Part shown: one piece after another, positions 16,001-28,330 of the stretch
Position numbering within the stretch: the stretch's first letter is position 1
Layout: each line of letters starts with the position of its first letter
From: Callipepla californica brunnescens
Taxonomy: Eukaryota > Chordata > Aves > Galliformes > Odontophoridae
DNA length: 64,000 nt
Assembly: GCA_023055505.1 (NCBI GenBank)
Contig: JALIRH010000063.1
Location: 2,621,501-2,685,500 of the forward strand
Direction of reading: 5' to 3'
Translations under genes and position numbers: made by a program
The notes under the pieces: generated by a model
Database searches by the model: none
What the model was told of the DNA's origin: nothing
What the model saw: only the letters and a program-made list of their open reading frames with translations

Positions 16001-19000
16001 GAATAGCCCATGAACTACCCCTTGAGTTGCTCTAGCAGCAATAGACAAGCCACAAGTAAACACACTTTAAAAGCTGCTGTTATGGAAGAAATAGTCCCAC
16101 CACCAGTAAAATTAATATTAAACAAGCAGAAGTACTGTGGTAAATAACACAGAGCAAACAAAAATATCAAAGTGTCAAGAAAACCTGACAGGTACAGTCC
16201 TTGGGGCAAACCTACCGCATTCATGAAATCATCATTCTTGAAAAGTATCCTCAGTAAGTGACCAAGCATACATTCAGGGTCTGCTCGACCTACATAAGAA
16301 ACAGGAAGAGACTTATCTATGCACCTCAACACTTCAAGATCAATACTAAATTACTAACTTCAGATTGAGTGTGGAATAATGTAGTTAGCTATACCTTTCT
16401 CAGAAACAGAATTGCACTAGTCATATGAATCACAGATCAAGTTCATGTTGTTCTCTTGTTGTGATTACTTACTTGAAATGTACACTAGTCACACCAGAAC
16501 CTGATCAGTGGTGGACAGATTCAGGCAACATTTTGCTTACTTTTAAACATGAGCCATCAGCTGATGCAGGGCTGTCAAAACCATTCAGAATGTCTTACCT
16601 GGGTGTCGGTCATCAAAAGGGTCTGGATCCCCTTTGCGGTACTCTTCGGTCTCCTTCTCAATCAACTCAGACATCCTGCAGAAAGAACGACATAAAAATA
16701 AGCACAAACCACTGTGTGCTGCCCTAGTACTCAGCTGCTCATGTTGGCCTGTTTGTCAAAGTGCTAGCAAACAGCTCATCAGCTTTCATTTGAACAGCAT
16801 TCAGCACTACCTGGGGATTTCAGACTGCCCACCCTCCAGAAGGGTGAATAAAAAACATTGCCTCTGGAATCTCATTCCGCACCAGCCCTCCAAAACACGC
16901 TGAGACCTTATCAGCATCCCAGTGACATGCAAGCATGATGCTCTGAAGGAGTCAGTACTGTTCATTTACTCATGTTAGAGTCCTGGTGATGTCTACAACA
17001 TCTATTGTGCAGAATTACAAGAAATAAGAATTCAGGTAGTACCCATTACCATTACAGTCCCTCTTCTGGGCTGGGGTAAGCACTAGATAAATGACTCTGC
17101 CCACTTTCCTATTCAGTTTTGGCAGATGTCTCTTCACAGATGATTAATGCTATTTTTTGTTATTTACTTATATATCACTATTGAAAATTAATAAGTTTAT
17201 TTAATAATGTACCTTATAATCTCTATTTAGCTCATTCCTTCAGCTCCAAGCTCAACTTTTTAGTACGTCAGCTGGAGCAAAGGATAGTACAAGGAAAAAC
17301 TCAGCAAGCTCCCTATTCAGAGACCTTCAAAATACATTAAATGATCCTTTTAATCAGAAAAATAACAGAAGTTGTTCTGAAGTTATGCCTTCTCTCTAAA
17401 CTATGAAGTAGTCTCAGCAGACACAAGAAGTCCTGTACAATTGGAACAAGCAATAAGGGAATAATACACTAGTTACATATGTATAAAATACATACCGAAT
17501 ATATGAAGTACATAACAGCACATATTGCCACAATACTATAAATAGCAGGGGAATAATAGAATTCATTATTATTTTATTACTTATTAAGGAAAATCAGGAA
17601 GAGTAGTAGTACCTCATGGTCAAGCGATAAAGCCACAGTAACCTACTACCTTTCTCCAAGAAGTGATACAGCAGAAACATATGAAATTTGAGGGGAAATA
17701 AAGAGCAGCATTCAAAAAACATGAGCAGATCAATCCCATTTCCTCGGTGTACAACCTGATCCCCTCCCCCCTGCTGAGGTCTGAAGTGCAGCGCAGAGCC
17801 TACAGGCAGCACAGCATTGTGAATCAAGTTCTTAATACCTCCAGGCTAGGGAGGCAGGTAGAGTTCATTAGAAAGGAGGGAGAACTGCTAGAAGGCTGCA
17901 GCAACCCCTGGAAACATTTCCCTTACAGGATGTCACTGACTTCTGCTCCATTACCACTATGTTCCATAAAACACCCTGTGTTGCCAAGGCCAAACACAGG
18001 CAAAAAAAAAACTTACTTAAACCTGCTGACTACACTGACTAGCCAGTGGGACAGAAGACAACATCATAAAGCCTGCCCAGGTTGTATGAACACAAAATTA
18101 GCTTATTGGGAACAAGTAAAGCACTTCCCTGCTCACCTCTGCTGAAGGAGAATTGTCATATCAAACAGTTTATCCTGCGGGTTTTTAGTATTTCCTTTTG
18201 GTAAGCCTGAATGTGAAGAGATGCAAATTGCATCCCCTGCTAACAGGTGGCACAGCTCAAGCTCTTCTGGCTTTCTGGCAAAGGCTAACTACTTAAACAT
18301 CCACTGCCAGCTCCTCATTTTCCCATGGGAACTAATAGTTTGCGAGGCACCAGCTGACAGAACTGGGACAAATGGGGAGTTGAGAACCTGAACCCTAGAT
18401 CTGCTAGGTCTTTTTAGGTGATAATCAGCATACCGAGTGTGTGCCAGGAAGGACTGACAAGCAGCAAGGAAAGCGAGCTGAGATTCTCATCAGCCCATCC
18501 CTGTTTAGGGAGGCAGCCAAACAGTAGTACACCAGCTGAAGCTGCTGCGTGGTGCCAGGGATGACAATATTATCACAGCCTAGATGAAACAGGCACACGA
18601 ATCACTGATATTAGGATTTGGGTGGTTGTGTTTATTTTATTTTGGGATGATTAGGCACAATCTTTCAACCTAAATAATAATAATAAAAAGCACTGTCTCT
18701 TTAAGATTGGCTTTGAAAAGAAAACAACAACAAAACTATAAATAAAATATTTAAAATATTGATTTGACTGAAAGCTTATGAAGAATAACCATGAAGTGCC
18801 TTGGATAAATCTATAGCTTAACCCACTCTCCTATCATTTCAACCAAAAACTGACAAATGACCAAAGCTCATTCCCACCTCTTAATGTAGGCACACGACAC
18901 AAAAGGCTTTATCAACACAAGCAAAAACAAAACAAACCAACCACAGAAACACTGAGCTTTTATTCAGGTTTCAACATTTCCCTTATTCACTCGATAGTAA

Positions 19001-22000
19001 GTTGGTTCCCTGTCCACTTGAGTTTGCAAGCAAGACCTAGACTGTACATGAGGGATAGGTGTTCTTCCCCCCCATTTGGACTCTTTCCTTTCCCCCCCCC
19101 AAACTGTTTACAACTGTCTTTGCAGATCACCTTTGAAATCTGCTCATATTCTCACTTTCACTTGCCAGAAAGCTAGCTCACTCAGAAGGCAAAGAAGCGG
19201 TTGTGGTGCACGTTCAAATTGCAACACTACCACTGATGCAAAAGGTGTAACATACAGAATGACCTTTACAACAGACTGCAGACAGGATGCTCTACAATAC
19301 CACGCTGCGACACACCAAATCCCATACTTGGTCTGTGGAGCTGAGCCCACAGCACAGTGCTCCAGCTATTGTCTGAACACTCACTGCTGCGCTCTCACCT
19401 CTGCTGCCTCACAGTCACATTCTAACAGGCACCCATGCACACAGGGAAGTTTTCTTCCAAGTAACTCAGAAGGCAGAAGGAAGTAAAAAAAAACATCACT
19501 CACCAACAAGCACAAACACAGCTTCCTCTGCTGTAAGCCTAAATCAATACGCAAGAGCATGCCTGTCTCCAGACACCAGCTAACACAAGCCCCAGTTGGG
19601 GAGGATTCCTAGCACATCTTCCAGCAAAGTCTTTTTAACCTATACGCTATCTAACACCTGGTATTCCAAACAGACACACAGCTCTCTCTCTTTCTCCCTG
19701 AAGCACTGTAAATGCAGCTTCTGCTAGAGCCAAGGGCAGATCTTGCTGTCTACCATAAACAGACCCATTTACCTCCACCACAGCCAAAACACCCAAGCTT
19801 TTACCATCCATCATCTCTCTGCCTGCTGTATGGAAACCTTAGAGAACCAAAGGAGAATTATCAGATTTGCTTAGGCATAAATAACACAAGTACTCAAGGA
19901 GTCCCAAACCACTCTCAGTGCATGAAAACGCAGTTGAATTTACATTTCTTAGAATGCATCACATTCCTGGTGTTTGCACTTGTGACAAAAATCCTGGGAG
20001 TGGCATGTATGTTTCTGTCAAGACACAAACCAGACAACAACACAAAAATACAACAAAATATGGTGCAGGATTTTCAAGAGACCAACTCATTTTTAAATGT
20101 TTAGTTTGGGCTTTTTGTTGCTCATCTCTCTCTTTCGTGCTGTTATTTTTAAGGAGCAGTACAAAAAGCAAGCTGTGCCTGCAAGGCAAGGCATGACACG
20201 GATGTGCACAAAGAAGCTCCAGCAGATTCCACAGAATCATAGCCTGAGCTGAAAGGCACCTCAAAGGTCATCTCATTTCAACCCCTCTGCCATATGCAGG
20301 GTCACCAGCCACTAGAGCAAGCTGTCCAGAGCCACACCCAGCCTTGCCCTGAACGGGATGGAATGTCCACAACCTCCCTGGGCAACCTGTTCCAATGCAT
20401 CACCACCCTCTGAGTGAAAAACTTCTTCCACCTATCATCTAACCTGAATCTCCCCTGGCTTAGTTTAAAACCATTCCTCCTTGTCCTATCACTACCAACA
20501 CATGTAAACAGTCATCTCTCCTCCTGTTCACACTCTTCCTTCAAGTATTGGAAGGCCACAATGAGGTCTCCCCAGAACTTTCTCCAAGAGAAACAAGCCC
20601 GGTTCCTTTAACCTTTCCTCACAGGAGAGGTGCTCCAGCCCTCTGATCATCTTAGTGCCTCTCCTCTGGACCCGTTCCAAGAGCTCTGCATCTTTCTTGT
20701 GCTGGGTGCCCCAGGCCTGGACGCAGTACTGCAGATGGGGCCTCACAGGAGCTGAGTAGAGGGGGACAGTCACCTCCCTCTCTCTGCTGGCTGCCCCTTT
20801 TTAAATGCAGCTCAGGAAACAGATGACCCTCCGGGCTTCAAGTGTGCGCTGCTGACTCATGTCCAGCTTCTCATCCACCAGGACCCCCAAGTCCTTCTCC
20901 ACAGGGCTGCTCTCCAGGAGTTCTTCCCCTGGTCTGTATAAATACCTGGGATTGCCCCAGCCCAGGTGTAACACCTTGCCTCATTCAACATCATTAGGTT
21001 CACAAAGACCCACTTCTCCAGTCTGTCCAGGTCCCTCTGGATGGCTTCCCTTCCCCCCAGTGCATCGACTGCACCACTCAGCTTGGTGCTGTCCACAGTT
21101 GTGCTCACGGTGCTCTCAATTCCAGCGTCTTTGTCATTGACAGTAATGTTGAAGAGCACAGGTCCTGACCCTTTGGGGACACCACTTGTGACCAGCCCCC
21201 ACCCAGACACAGAACCATTGATCACATTTCTGTTATTTCTCTCCAATGTCAGCTCAGGATTTGTGAACTAAGGTGCCTGACCTAACAACGCAGAGCAGCG
21301 TGGTACAGAAACCTGGGCTGCCCTTAACACACCAGTGAGCACAGTAAGCCCTTTGGGTACACAGCAGGCAGACTACAGAGCTGACAGCAGAGGTGTGAGG
21401 AGGAACTTTGTGGAATTTCTGTGACTCTCTTATTGTGAGCTTACACAAGGTCTGGCTTGCGAAATCACAAATACAATTGATAGTTTGAATGCTCCTCTTG
21501 TAGTAGAAGGCTTCCTATAATGAACAGTGTTACGAGCACATACACTTCTAGAAACATTCCAGGGAGTATTTCCCTCATGCATACCATAAAATGTCAGCTT
21601 ATCAACTCCTAGTTAAACAAAATAAACTCCTAAGACTCTCCTTTAAGCATGCTGTATGAGTTGCAGTAAAATGCTCTCAGTAAGGCTCTCTCCATCCAAC
21701 GAGTCTCTCTCACCTCCACACAAACCGACCAACATCAGAGCAATCACAAACCCCACACCACTGCTCTTATGGAGCCACATGCTCACAGTTTTCTGTTTTG
21801 ATCAACACTTTGGTATGTTCTCGTGAAACGTGTAAAGTTATTTCACCTGCTTAATGATTCCATCAGCTTCTTCTATTTCAGAGTATTAAATTCATGTCTT
21901 AGAGGCAAGGCTGTATAAGATCTTTGCAATATACTTACCAAACTTGAACATGTTTAAATATTATGCTCACAGTTCAAATTTCAGGCCGAAGAAAATTGAA

Positions 22001-22220
22001 TTACCAGCCATTCACGAGTTATGTGAAAACCTTCCACCAGAAGCGCACTAAAAATCGCTCTCAAGTAACTTCTGATACTTTGATTTAGGAATTTATTTTG
22101 TGGAACTCACCTTGTGAGAATGGGAACCATGTCTTGCCCACTGCCATGTTCTTTCTCCCATTGCTCAAGCAAGGTAGTGAGCTCAGCCTTGGAGTCCACA
22201 TGCCCAGATCCTGAAGTCAT
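1..22220 (-). CDS. DCAF1: DCAF1 (VPRBP), CRL4 ubiquitin ligase substrate receptor; 5' 13 coding exons, 3' part outside window
   Basis: DCAF1 is a nuclear substrate receptor of the CUL4-DDB1 ubiquitin ligase and also scaffolds the EDVP (DYRK2-UBR5) ligase. The conceptual protein follows vertebrate DCAF1 almost residue for residue. Coding exons in transcript order: 22220-22111, 16675-16599, 16289-16216, 15383-15270, 12869-12732, 12290-11787, 10591-10490, 8666-8508, 6105-5926, 5066-4857, 4078-3909, 2232-2108, 1038-1. All joins are GT-AG and keep phase, giving 3001 coding bases (about 1000 of roughly 1500 residues). This covers the N-terminal armadillo-like region and the LisH motif; the WD40 propeller and acidic tail lie beyond base 1. 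No stop or frameshift was seen. The start is the ATG at 22220, eight bases after a good acceptor; it opens [11 protein letters not shown] where human has MTTVVVHVDSK. Introns up to 5.4 kb hold CR1 debris but no second gene. This looks like the functional copy, since the inverted copy at 47-54 kb is broken. Confidence 0.96.
1218..1242 (+). repeat. (CA)n microsatellite in DCAF1 intron
   Basis: Short CA run in the intron between the exons at 1-1038 and 2108-2232. Similar short runs occur at about 11100 (mirrored as TG at about 51020) and 24065-24080. Confidence 0.8.
11787..12290 (-). CDS. DCAF1: DCAF1 504-nt exon with acidic/phospho-acceptor linker
   Basis: This single 168-codon exon starts [12 protein letters not shown] and ends GEYQE before a gtgagc donor. 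It contains the ENKRPSPRK basic segment, the [13 protein letters not shown] acidic stretch, the [19 protein letters not shown] segment and the strongly conserved [24 protein letters not shown] region. In the inverted pseudogene copy the first 420 bases of this exon plus 272 bases of the preceding intron are missing, so the exon is a useful marker for telling the two loci apart. Confidence 0.95.
14370..15030 (-). mobile_element. CR1 LINE 3' fragment in DCAF1 intron (left palindrome arm)
   Basis: Sense on the minus strand. It contains the CR1 3' signature (paired cognates of caccaggttgctcacagctc and catctccagggatgg) and the end of the reverse-transcriptase frame ([11 protein letters not shown] in a decayed frame). 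The same insertion is at the mirrored place in the right arm (47755-48455), so it predates the inverted duplication. Confidence 0.87.
20225..21250 (-). mobile_element. CR1 LINE fragment in DCAF1 intron
   Basis: A 5'-truncated CR1 non-LTR retrotransposon lies in sense orientation on the minus strand, the same orientation as DCAF1. Its 3' end is at about 20225, where AGAATCATAG resembles the CR1 terminal short repeat. The conserved 3' region covers roughly 20230-20800. Above it lies the end of the reverse-transcriptase domain. The element falls within the left-arm stretch that the right arm has lost. Confidence 0.9.
20857..21246 (-). pseudogene. CR1 ORF2 reverse-transcriptase remnant
   Basis: The 129-residue frame contains [13 protein letters not shown] and a following DLDRLEKW segment, recognisable as the palm region of CR1-type reverse transcriptase. 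The usual FADDTKL catalytic box reads TTVDSTKL here, so the catalytic Asp pair is damaged. It is a dead relic. Confidence 0.85.
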
Positions 22221-22228
22221 GGCTTAGC
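22111..22228 (-). CDS. DCAF1: DCAF1 first coding exon with start codon
   Basis: The exon begins after a pyrimidine-rich acceptor at 22229 and has eight untranslated bases before the ATG (22220-22218). It encodes 36 codons plus two bases, ending DMVPILT+AG, and splices to G at 16675 to complete Arg. No in-frame upstream ATG exists in this exon. The intron separating it from the CpG-island exon is about 4.3 kb. Confidence 0.92.
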
Positions 22229-25200
22229 CTAAGGCAAAGGTAAGAAGCAAACAAAAATAAGTAAATACAAAGCAGGAAGGTGAGCAAGGCATCCCACACA
22301 GTTCGACAATATTCACTGGAGCAATCCAAATCAAAGATTAAAATCCACCTGGAAGAAGCAAATATATATTCAGCAACAAGAAGCAAGGAAGAGAAGAGTA
22401 AGGGCCAAAATACTGCTGCACTTCACTTCAGCAGCTGAAGGATTCGCTTGGTCCTTCGCCTGAAGGATAAAGGAATGCACGCATATTTAGAACACAAGTC
22501 TTAACTGGTACACAACAGCCCTGAGCACGAGGGGAAGCAGGCACACCTAACCACACGCGCTCAGCACCGAAGCTGCTCAGAACGCTCCCTCAGTTCCACG
22601 CAGATCTGAGTTAGCCCTTTGCCACTGCTCACGATCTGCTCATGAAACAATAAAGCCAGGGCAGCAAGATTACCACCAATTATTCCAGTTTAACACCCCC
22701 AGATGCAGAGAAAGAACCAAGCATCACCCTGCTTAGTGCTGCTGAGGAGGCAGGTGACAGAGAGCAGCTGCCAGCAGCCAGTGAGTGGAGCAGGTCACAT
22801 ACTGCAACAGGCAGTGGCTGCACAGAGAAGGAAGAGCGCGCACAGGACGGAGTACTGGAGTGCTGGCTCAGCTGTAGCAGCTTTCAGTTGCAATATAACA
22901 ACTGACAGATGACTTAGCTCCCCCATCCTCAAAAGCAGGCTCCCTACAGCACTGAGTGACTTGTCACAGGAACATTTCACAGAGGGCACTCTCACTCCAG
23001 GTTCTGCTTAAGCCTCTGAATTTCCAGGTGTCAGTTTTTGTCAGCGTGATAAAAAACCTACTAGAAATATTAACAGATCAAACCAGAACACAATCTGTCT
23101 CAAAACACCACCATGCCCTAAAGCAGCTACAGCATTTCATTAGCCATAACGCAACCAATATCCATCTGTTGCAAGATTAAATACCCATTTGTCATAAACG
23201 ACCCAGAGTAAGAGCCTCCTAAAACCATGTTAAAAGCAAATATGACACATTTAAGGCAGTTCTGTACACACAAACCCCTGTAACATCGGTTCAGAAATCA
23301 GTTAAAGGAGAGAGCAATAAGACAGCCACAGTTTTACCTATTTACATAAGCACTTGCAGCCCAGGCTCATTCTGAAACAAGAAGTACCCATGCATAACCG
23401 AGTGCTGGCTACTCCTGACTCACTGACAGCCTTTCCCTGCTCAGGGGGTGGATGAGCAGCCCTGCAGCCTTAGCTCCCCATGGGCCCTTCTGCAGGAACG
23501 CTGCTGACCGGCCACTTACTCAGGGGGCAGCAAGCAGATGTCACCCAGCCAAAACGGACAGGAGCTGCAGCTACCCAGAGACCATGGAAAAGCACACCTG
23601 CAACAGCGAGATGCCTGGTCCAAAGAACTCCACTTTGATAAGCACTACGTACAAGCAGAGCATGCTAACAAAAAAAAAAAAAAAATCAAAAGCCTAAGCA
23701 TAGCATAAGCTGATGTTCTCTACGTGAGAGGTAATTATGATTTTATCTAGCAAATTTTTACTGTTCATTTATCACAGAAATGGTGGCTTTGCAGAAAGCA
23801 CCAACTTAATGCAAACAACAAAGCATCCCAAGATTATACACACACAACAAAACACCTCTGAAAAGGAAAGCTGTCCCCAGCTCACAAAGGTCCGTGCCTT
23901 TTTCCATTAGCTCAGCACCACTTGCCACCAGCATTTCTCAGCTCTTCAGTAGTGCCAAAAAACAACATTTGTACGGGTATATAAATCTACTTTGAGCCTC
24001 CAAATGCAAGTGCTGTAATGGCAACTGCATTCAACCATTTGCAACATCCACACCTTTGTTTCACGCCCAAAGGACACACACACACACAAAAAAAAAAGCC
24101 TCACGACCCCAGAGCTTGTGCAAGGCCTAGGCAGGCTCTCCTGCAACCTGCAGGACACTTATTTCCCCTAACAAATATTTCATTATTCCAGCTAGAAAAT
24201 GAGAAACATTGCTCCAGCAATACCAGCAAGAGGTCAATAAAGTCCCAGGCAGGATGATCACAGAAGTGCTCACTTTATACCATAACCAAAAGGGAAAAAA
24301 AACAAAAAGGAAAAGCACGGAGCTCCCTAAGATTCCCCCTCCTAAAGCACATCAGGGGTCTCCAGAACTAATGCTCATACAATACCCCTGCAACAAAGTT
24401 AAAACATGAGGATGCCACCTTTTGAACAGGCGCTGTGCCTCCCCAAGGCATTCAAAGAAACTGCAACAAAATATCTACCACCAGCAGCACCTACTGTTGC
24501 AGTTCCCATACGAACACATTGTAGCAGCAAAATAAATAAGGATGGAAAGTTAAGGCAGCCAAAAGCCTCTTCAAACACAAGAATAAAAGCAGTTCTCACA
24601 CTGCTTGCTACTTTTTCTTTTTCCACCTTAAATCACAGCGACCAGAAATGGGATGAGCTGAACTGCAGATGTGGCAAATAACCCTGCCCTGCTGGGTGGG
24701 AAGGCCTGCAGGGATCTCCCTCGGAGAGGCTGGTGAACGTGTGCAACCTTACGCTGCTCTCCAGGAGCTAGCAGAACAGGGAGCACCTCTCTCGTCATGG
24801 ATTTGAATCCATTCCTTTTTTTCTTTTTAAAAGTAGTTTTGAAAATCAAGCCCTACAGCAGACTCCAGTTACAATATCTAACAGGATAGCAGTAGGAGCA
24901 CTTTATTTTTCCTGACACTGCTTAGCATTCTGACATCGTCACACGGTGTTTTTCTGAGCGCTTTATTCTTCTGAACAAAGATGTAAAAGCCTGAGAAAAG
25001 AGACCCTGAAAACCAGAAGCACTCACAGTTCTTGCAGGCTCAGACACCTCCATGCAGCTAAGAAATACAGGTCCCAGGGACCCCAGCTGCAAACTCCTAA
25101 GAGCACAGCACAGCTCAGGCTGCTCAGCATCACCTCCTGCTCCTCAGCACACACGAGCATCACACTGACTATGTGAACAGGACAGGCCATTCACCTATTG

Positions 25201-26106
25201 GTTGCATTGTGTTCCTGAAAAGGATTATGAGACTCTGAACACAGTGACTTCCATTCAGATAAGCATTTTAAATGGTGGAACCTGTCAGGTAAAAAAAAAA
25301 AAAAGAGATCTATTCGTGAAAACTGAAAGTCCACGGACGGTTTGGTTACTTGGGAAACAAGCTTACAAATCTACATCTTAATTTAAATGGAAAACAAAAG
25401 GGACACACAAAAGCAAAGGTGTTAAGTTATGGGAAAAAATAAAAAATAAAATAAAACCAATTATCATCAGTGTTGTAGAAAAAACTGCACGTTTACATTT
25501 ATGCATTGTATAGGCAAAAAGATCTCCAGGAGGATCTGCATACCCACACAGAGAGTCAACCGAAAACGTTAACAAACACACGCTGACCTCTCTTGACTAA
25601 CCAAGTTTCACATTATTTCCAAACAGGATATTAAACACAACTGAGAAAAGAGGTGAGAAGTATAATGTAATAAAACGACCCCAAATGAGAAGACTAGGAA
25701 CTTAGGAATGAGAACCCGATGAAACGCTCAGCAAGCAGAGCAGCAAACCTGTACGCTTTTCCTGCGGTTAAGCCCCACTGTGAGAAATCCTTGACTTGGA
25801 AAGAAAAAAGGAAACAGTAACAACCTCCTGAACGCACAGTTACTGTTTAACAGGAGAGATGCATGTCAGCTAGCGGCCTACACCTGTTGAGCCCCCACCG
25901 GGCTGGGCACGGAGCACAGCAGGCTGCCAGCCCCGGGCCGGGGCACTGCCCCACCTCGCAGAGCTCACAGCGGGGAGCAGCACTGCTCTGCTGTGAGGGG
26001 CGGAGGGGAGCCCTGACTCGCTCCCCTTCCCAGGTTCACCTGGCTGCTGTTACACAACGCGTCCCTCTCATCGCTCTATGCGCTGCTTTGTAAATAGACC
26101 GACAAA

Positions 26107-26130
26107 GAAAAAAAAAAAAAAAAAAAAAAG
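26107..26130. repeat. Poly-A tract at the edge of the CpG island
   Basis: A run of more than 20 adenines directly precedes the CpG island. It may be a retroposon tail or a simple repeat; no element body is recognisable next to it. Confidence 0.8.
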
Positions 26131-26199
26131 ATTAAGATTAAATAACGGCGGGGCTCCTCGCTTTCGTTTGCTTACAACAGCGAGAAGAACGTTTCTGAG

Positions 26200-27030
26200 T
26201 CGGAAGCGGTGAAGTGAGTGTTTCTCGGCCCCTCCTCTCGCACGGTCCAAACCGCCGGGGCACGCGGGCACATCCCGGCCGGGCTCCGGGCCGCGCTCCC
26301 CGCTCCCAGCAGCGGGCACGAAAGCGTTGGCGGGCGGAGGCCCCGGGAGCTGACAGGCCGCGGGGCACGGCGCGGCGCCCACGGCCCCGGAGAGCACCCA
26401 CCCACCCACCCACCCACCCGCTCCCCCGCCCGCCGTTCCCTCAGGGTCCGAGGCGGCGGCCGCCGCCCGCCCGCCCCGTCCCGCCGTACCTGCCCGATGC
26501 CCCGCTGGCTCGCCGCCGTCGCCGCACCCGCCGTCGCCACCCCGGCCCCGCGCACCCCGCGGCGGCCGCGATCGCTATGGCGGGCACACAGTTTGCGCGT
26601 CAGCACGCTGCGGGCCGCGTCACAAAGCGCGAGGCGGAGGCGGCGGCGGCGGCGCGGGGGGGAGGGGTGAGGGGGGGGGGGGCAGGCCGCTAAGGCCGCG
26701 CGCTCGGCCCTCCGGGAAACGCAGTTCGCGCGGAGGTCACGACACTGCGCATGCGCACCGAGGGAGGCGGCGCCGAAGAGGAGCCTGGGAGTTGTAGTTC
26801 TCGGCCTCGCGGCGCGCTCGCTCTGGCAGGCGGGCCCTGCCGCGGTCATAGCGCGGGCGCATCCCGCCCGTGTGGGCCGAGCGCCGGGGCTCGGCTCCCG
26901 CTGTCTCCCCGGAGCTACGCCGCCTCCTTCTGCTTGTCTCCCGCTGCCCGCTGACGTGGCAACGTGCAGCTCGAAGTGGGGCTGGAGCGCTTCTCGGGGC
27001 ACCCTGGGCCCCCAGAGCCTGCTCCATTCC
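26200..27030. promoter_or_regulatory. DCAF1: CpG island promoter of DCAF1 with NRF-1 and ZNF143/THAP11-type sites
   Basis: The stretch is extremely GC- and CpG-rich and has no TATA box, as in housekeeping promoters. It contains a perfect palindromic NRF-1 site TGCGCATGCGCA at 26746-26757. It also contains GGGAGTTGTAGT at 26787-26798, the reverse of the ACTACAACTCCC motif bound by ZNF143/THAP11. A (CCCA)n run lies at about 26396-26420 and a G-run near 26670. The many long open frames here on both strands reflect base composition, not genes. Confidence 0.75.
26490..26600 (-). other. DCAF1: Probable non-coding first exon of DCAF1 (5' UTR)
   Basis: Inside the CpG island a strong minus-strand donor (GCATCGGGCAG followed by gtacgg) marks an exon end at 26490. 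The first coding exon needs an upstream leader because it carries only eight untranslated bases. The 5' edge is not visible in sequence alone; 26600 is a placeholder, and transcription could begin anywhere between about 26550 and 26760. There may be further leader exons I cannot identify. Confidence 0.6.
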
Positions 27031-27199
27031 CACATCATACGATCGTAGAATTGTTATGTTCAAAGCAGTCCGCTCCTCATCGAGCCTTGTCATCGAGCCA
27101 GCCCCGCCTGCCCACTCACCGTGTCCCCTCAGAGCCGTGTCCACGAGGCTTGGCCACTCTTTCACGGAAGAAATTTCTACTAATATCCAATGCGAACCT

Positions 27200-27745
27200 C
27201 CCCTGGGGCGACTTGAGGCCATTTCCTCTTCTCCTACCGCTGTTACCTGGGAGAAGAGGCCAGCCCGTGGAGCCCCTGCTGCAGGAGGGATGCAGGGCTG
27301 CTGGAGGACCACAAAGATCATCAGAGGGCTGCAGCACCTCGCCATGAAGAAATGGAGAGGTGGCAGTGCTTGTCTAACTTGGAGGAGGCTCCAGGGAGAC
27401 CTCAGTGCGGCCTTCTGGTACTAGCAAGGAGCTCATAAGCAGGAGGGGAACCGATTTTTTACATGGCCTGAGAGTGATAAGACAAGGGGGAATGGCTTTA
27501 AACTAAAACAGGAGAGATTTAGGTTAGATGCTAGGAATAAATGTTCTACTCCGAAGGCGGTGAAGCAGTGGAAGGGGATGCCTAGAGAGGTTCTGGATGC
27601 TCCATCTTTGGATGCGTTCAAGGCCAGACTGGGTGGGATCCTGGGCAGCCTGATTTGGTGGCTGGCAACCCTGCCCGTGGCAGGGGGGTTGAAACTAGAT
27701 GATCTTTTAGGTCCCTTCTGACCCAAACCATTCTCTGATATGATT
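27200..27745 (+). mobile_element. CR1 LINE 3' fragment, plus orientation
   Basis: Sense on the plus strand, running from a region similar to the CR1 segment coding EGLQHL-like peptide to a typical CR1 3' end (GACCCAAACCATTCTCTGAT at about 27720-27740). It abuts an oppositely oriented CR1 fragment, so the two 3' ends meet. Confidence 0.85.
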
Positions 27746-28330
27746 TAGAAACCCCCACATTGCTACAACCTCCTTTCAGGGAGTTACTAGAGGGCAATAA
27801 AGTCCCCCCAACCCTCCTCTTCTCTGGACTAAACAATCTCAGTTCCTTCAGCTGCTCCACAGAAGACTCGTGCTCCAGATCCTTCCAGGCTTCACTGCCC
27901 TTCTCTGGACACGTTCCAGTGCCTCAGTGCCATTCTTGTAGTGAACACGGTACTCGAGGCACAGCCTCCCCAGTGCCGAGCACAGCTGCTGCTGCTGACT
28001 GCACTGCTTGTGATACAAGCCGGGATTCCCTTGGCCTTTATGGATACCTGGGCACACTGCTGGCTCATGTCCAACCAGCTGTCAGCTGGCTGTCCCAGAT
28101 CCTTTTCCAGCATGCAGCATGCCCCCAGCCTGTAGGATTGCCTGAGCTTGCTGTAACCAAAGAGCAGGACCCGGCCCTTGGTCTTCTTGGACCTCATCGA
28201 ATTGGCCTCAGTCCATCAATCCAGCCTATCCTGATCTTTCTGTCGGGTCTTCCTACCGTCAGGCAGATCAACGCTTCCCACCCTCCCTCCGAGCTCTGGG
28301 AGCTCTCTTACTCCGTCCAACCTCTTCCTC
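27746..28330 (-). mobile_element. CR1 LINE fragment, minus orientation, tail to tail with the previous one
   Basis: Read on the minus strand this shows CR1 3' sequence followed upstream by a decayed segment typical of avian CR1 (cognates of ggacacgttccagtgcctca and the PGIHKGQGNPG frame). It joins the plus-oriented CR1 at about 27745, an arrangement that can form a small hairpin. The open frames across it are not host genes. Confidence 0.8.

Noticed and set aside
19076..20196. Medium-length plus-strand frames (130-136 codons) in the DCAF1 intron
   Set aside because: No conserved content, overlapping frames on both strands, and part of the interval borders a CR1 element.
27040..27200. Possible divergent gene start opposite DCAF1 in the CpG island
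   Set aside because: The plus-strand frame runs into CR1 sequence, and I found no convincing donor or conserved peptide.
26172..27424. Overlapping long frames across the CpG island (up to 288 codons)
   Set aside because: Arg/Ala/Gly/Pro-rich frames on both strands simply reflect high GC. None shows conserved protein content.
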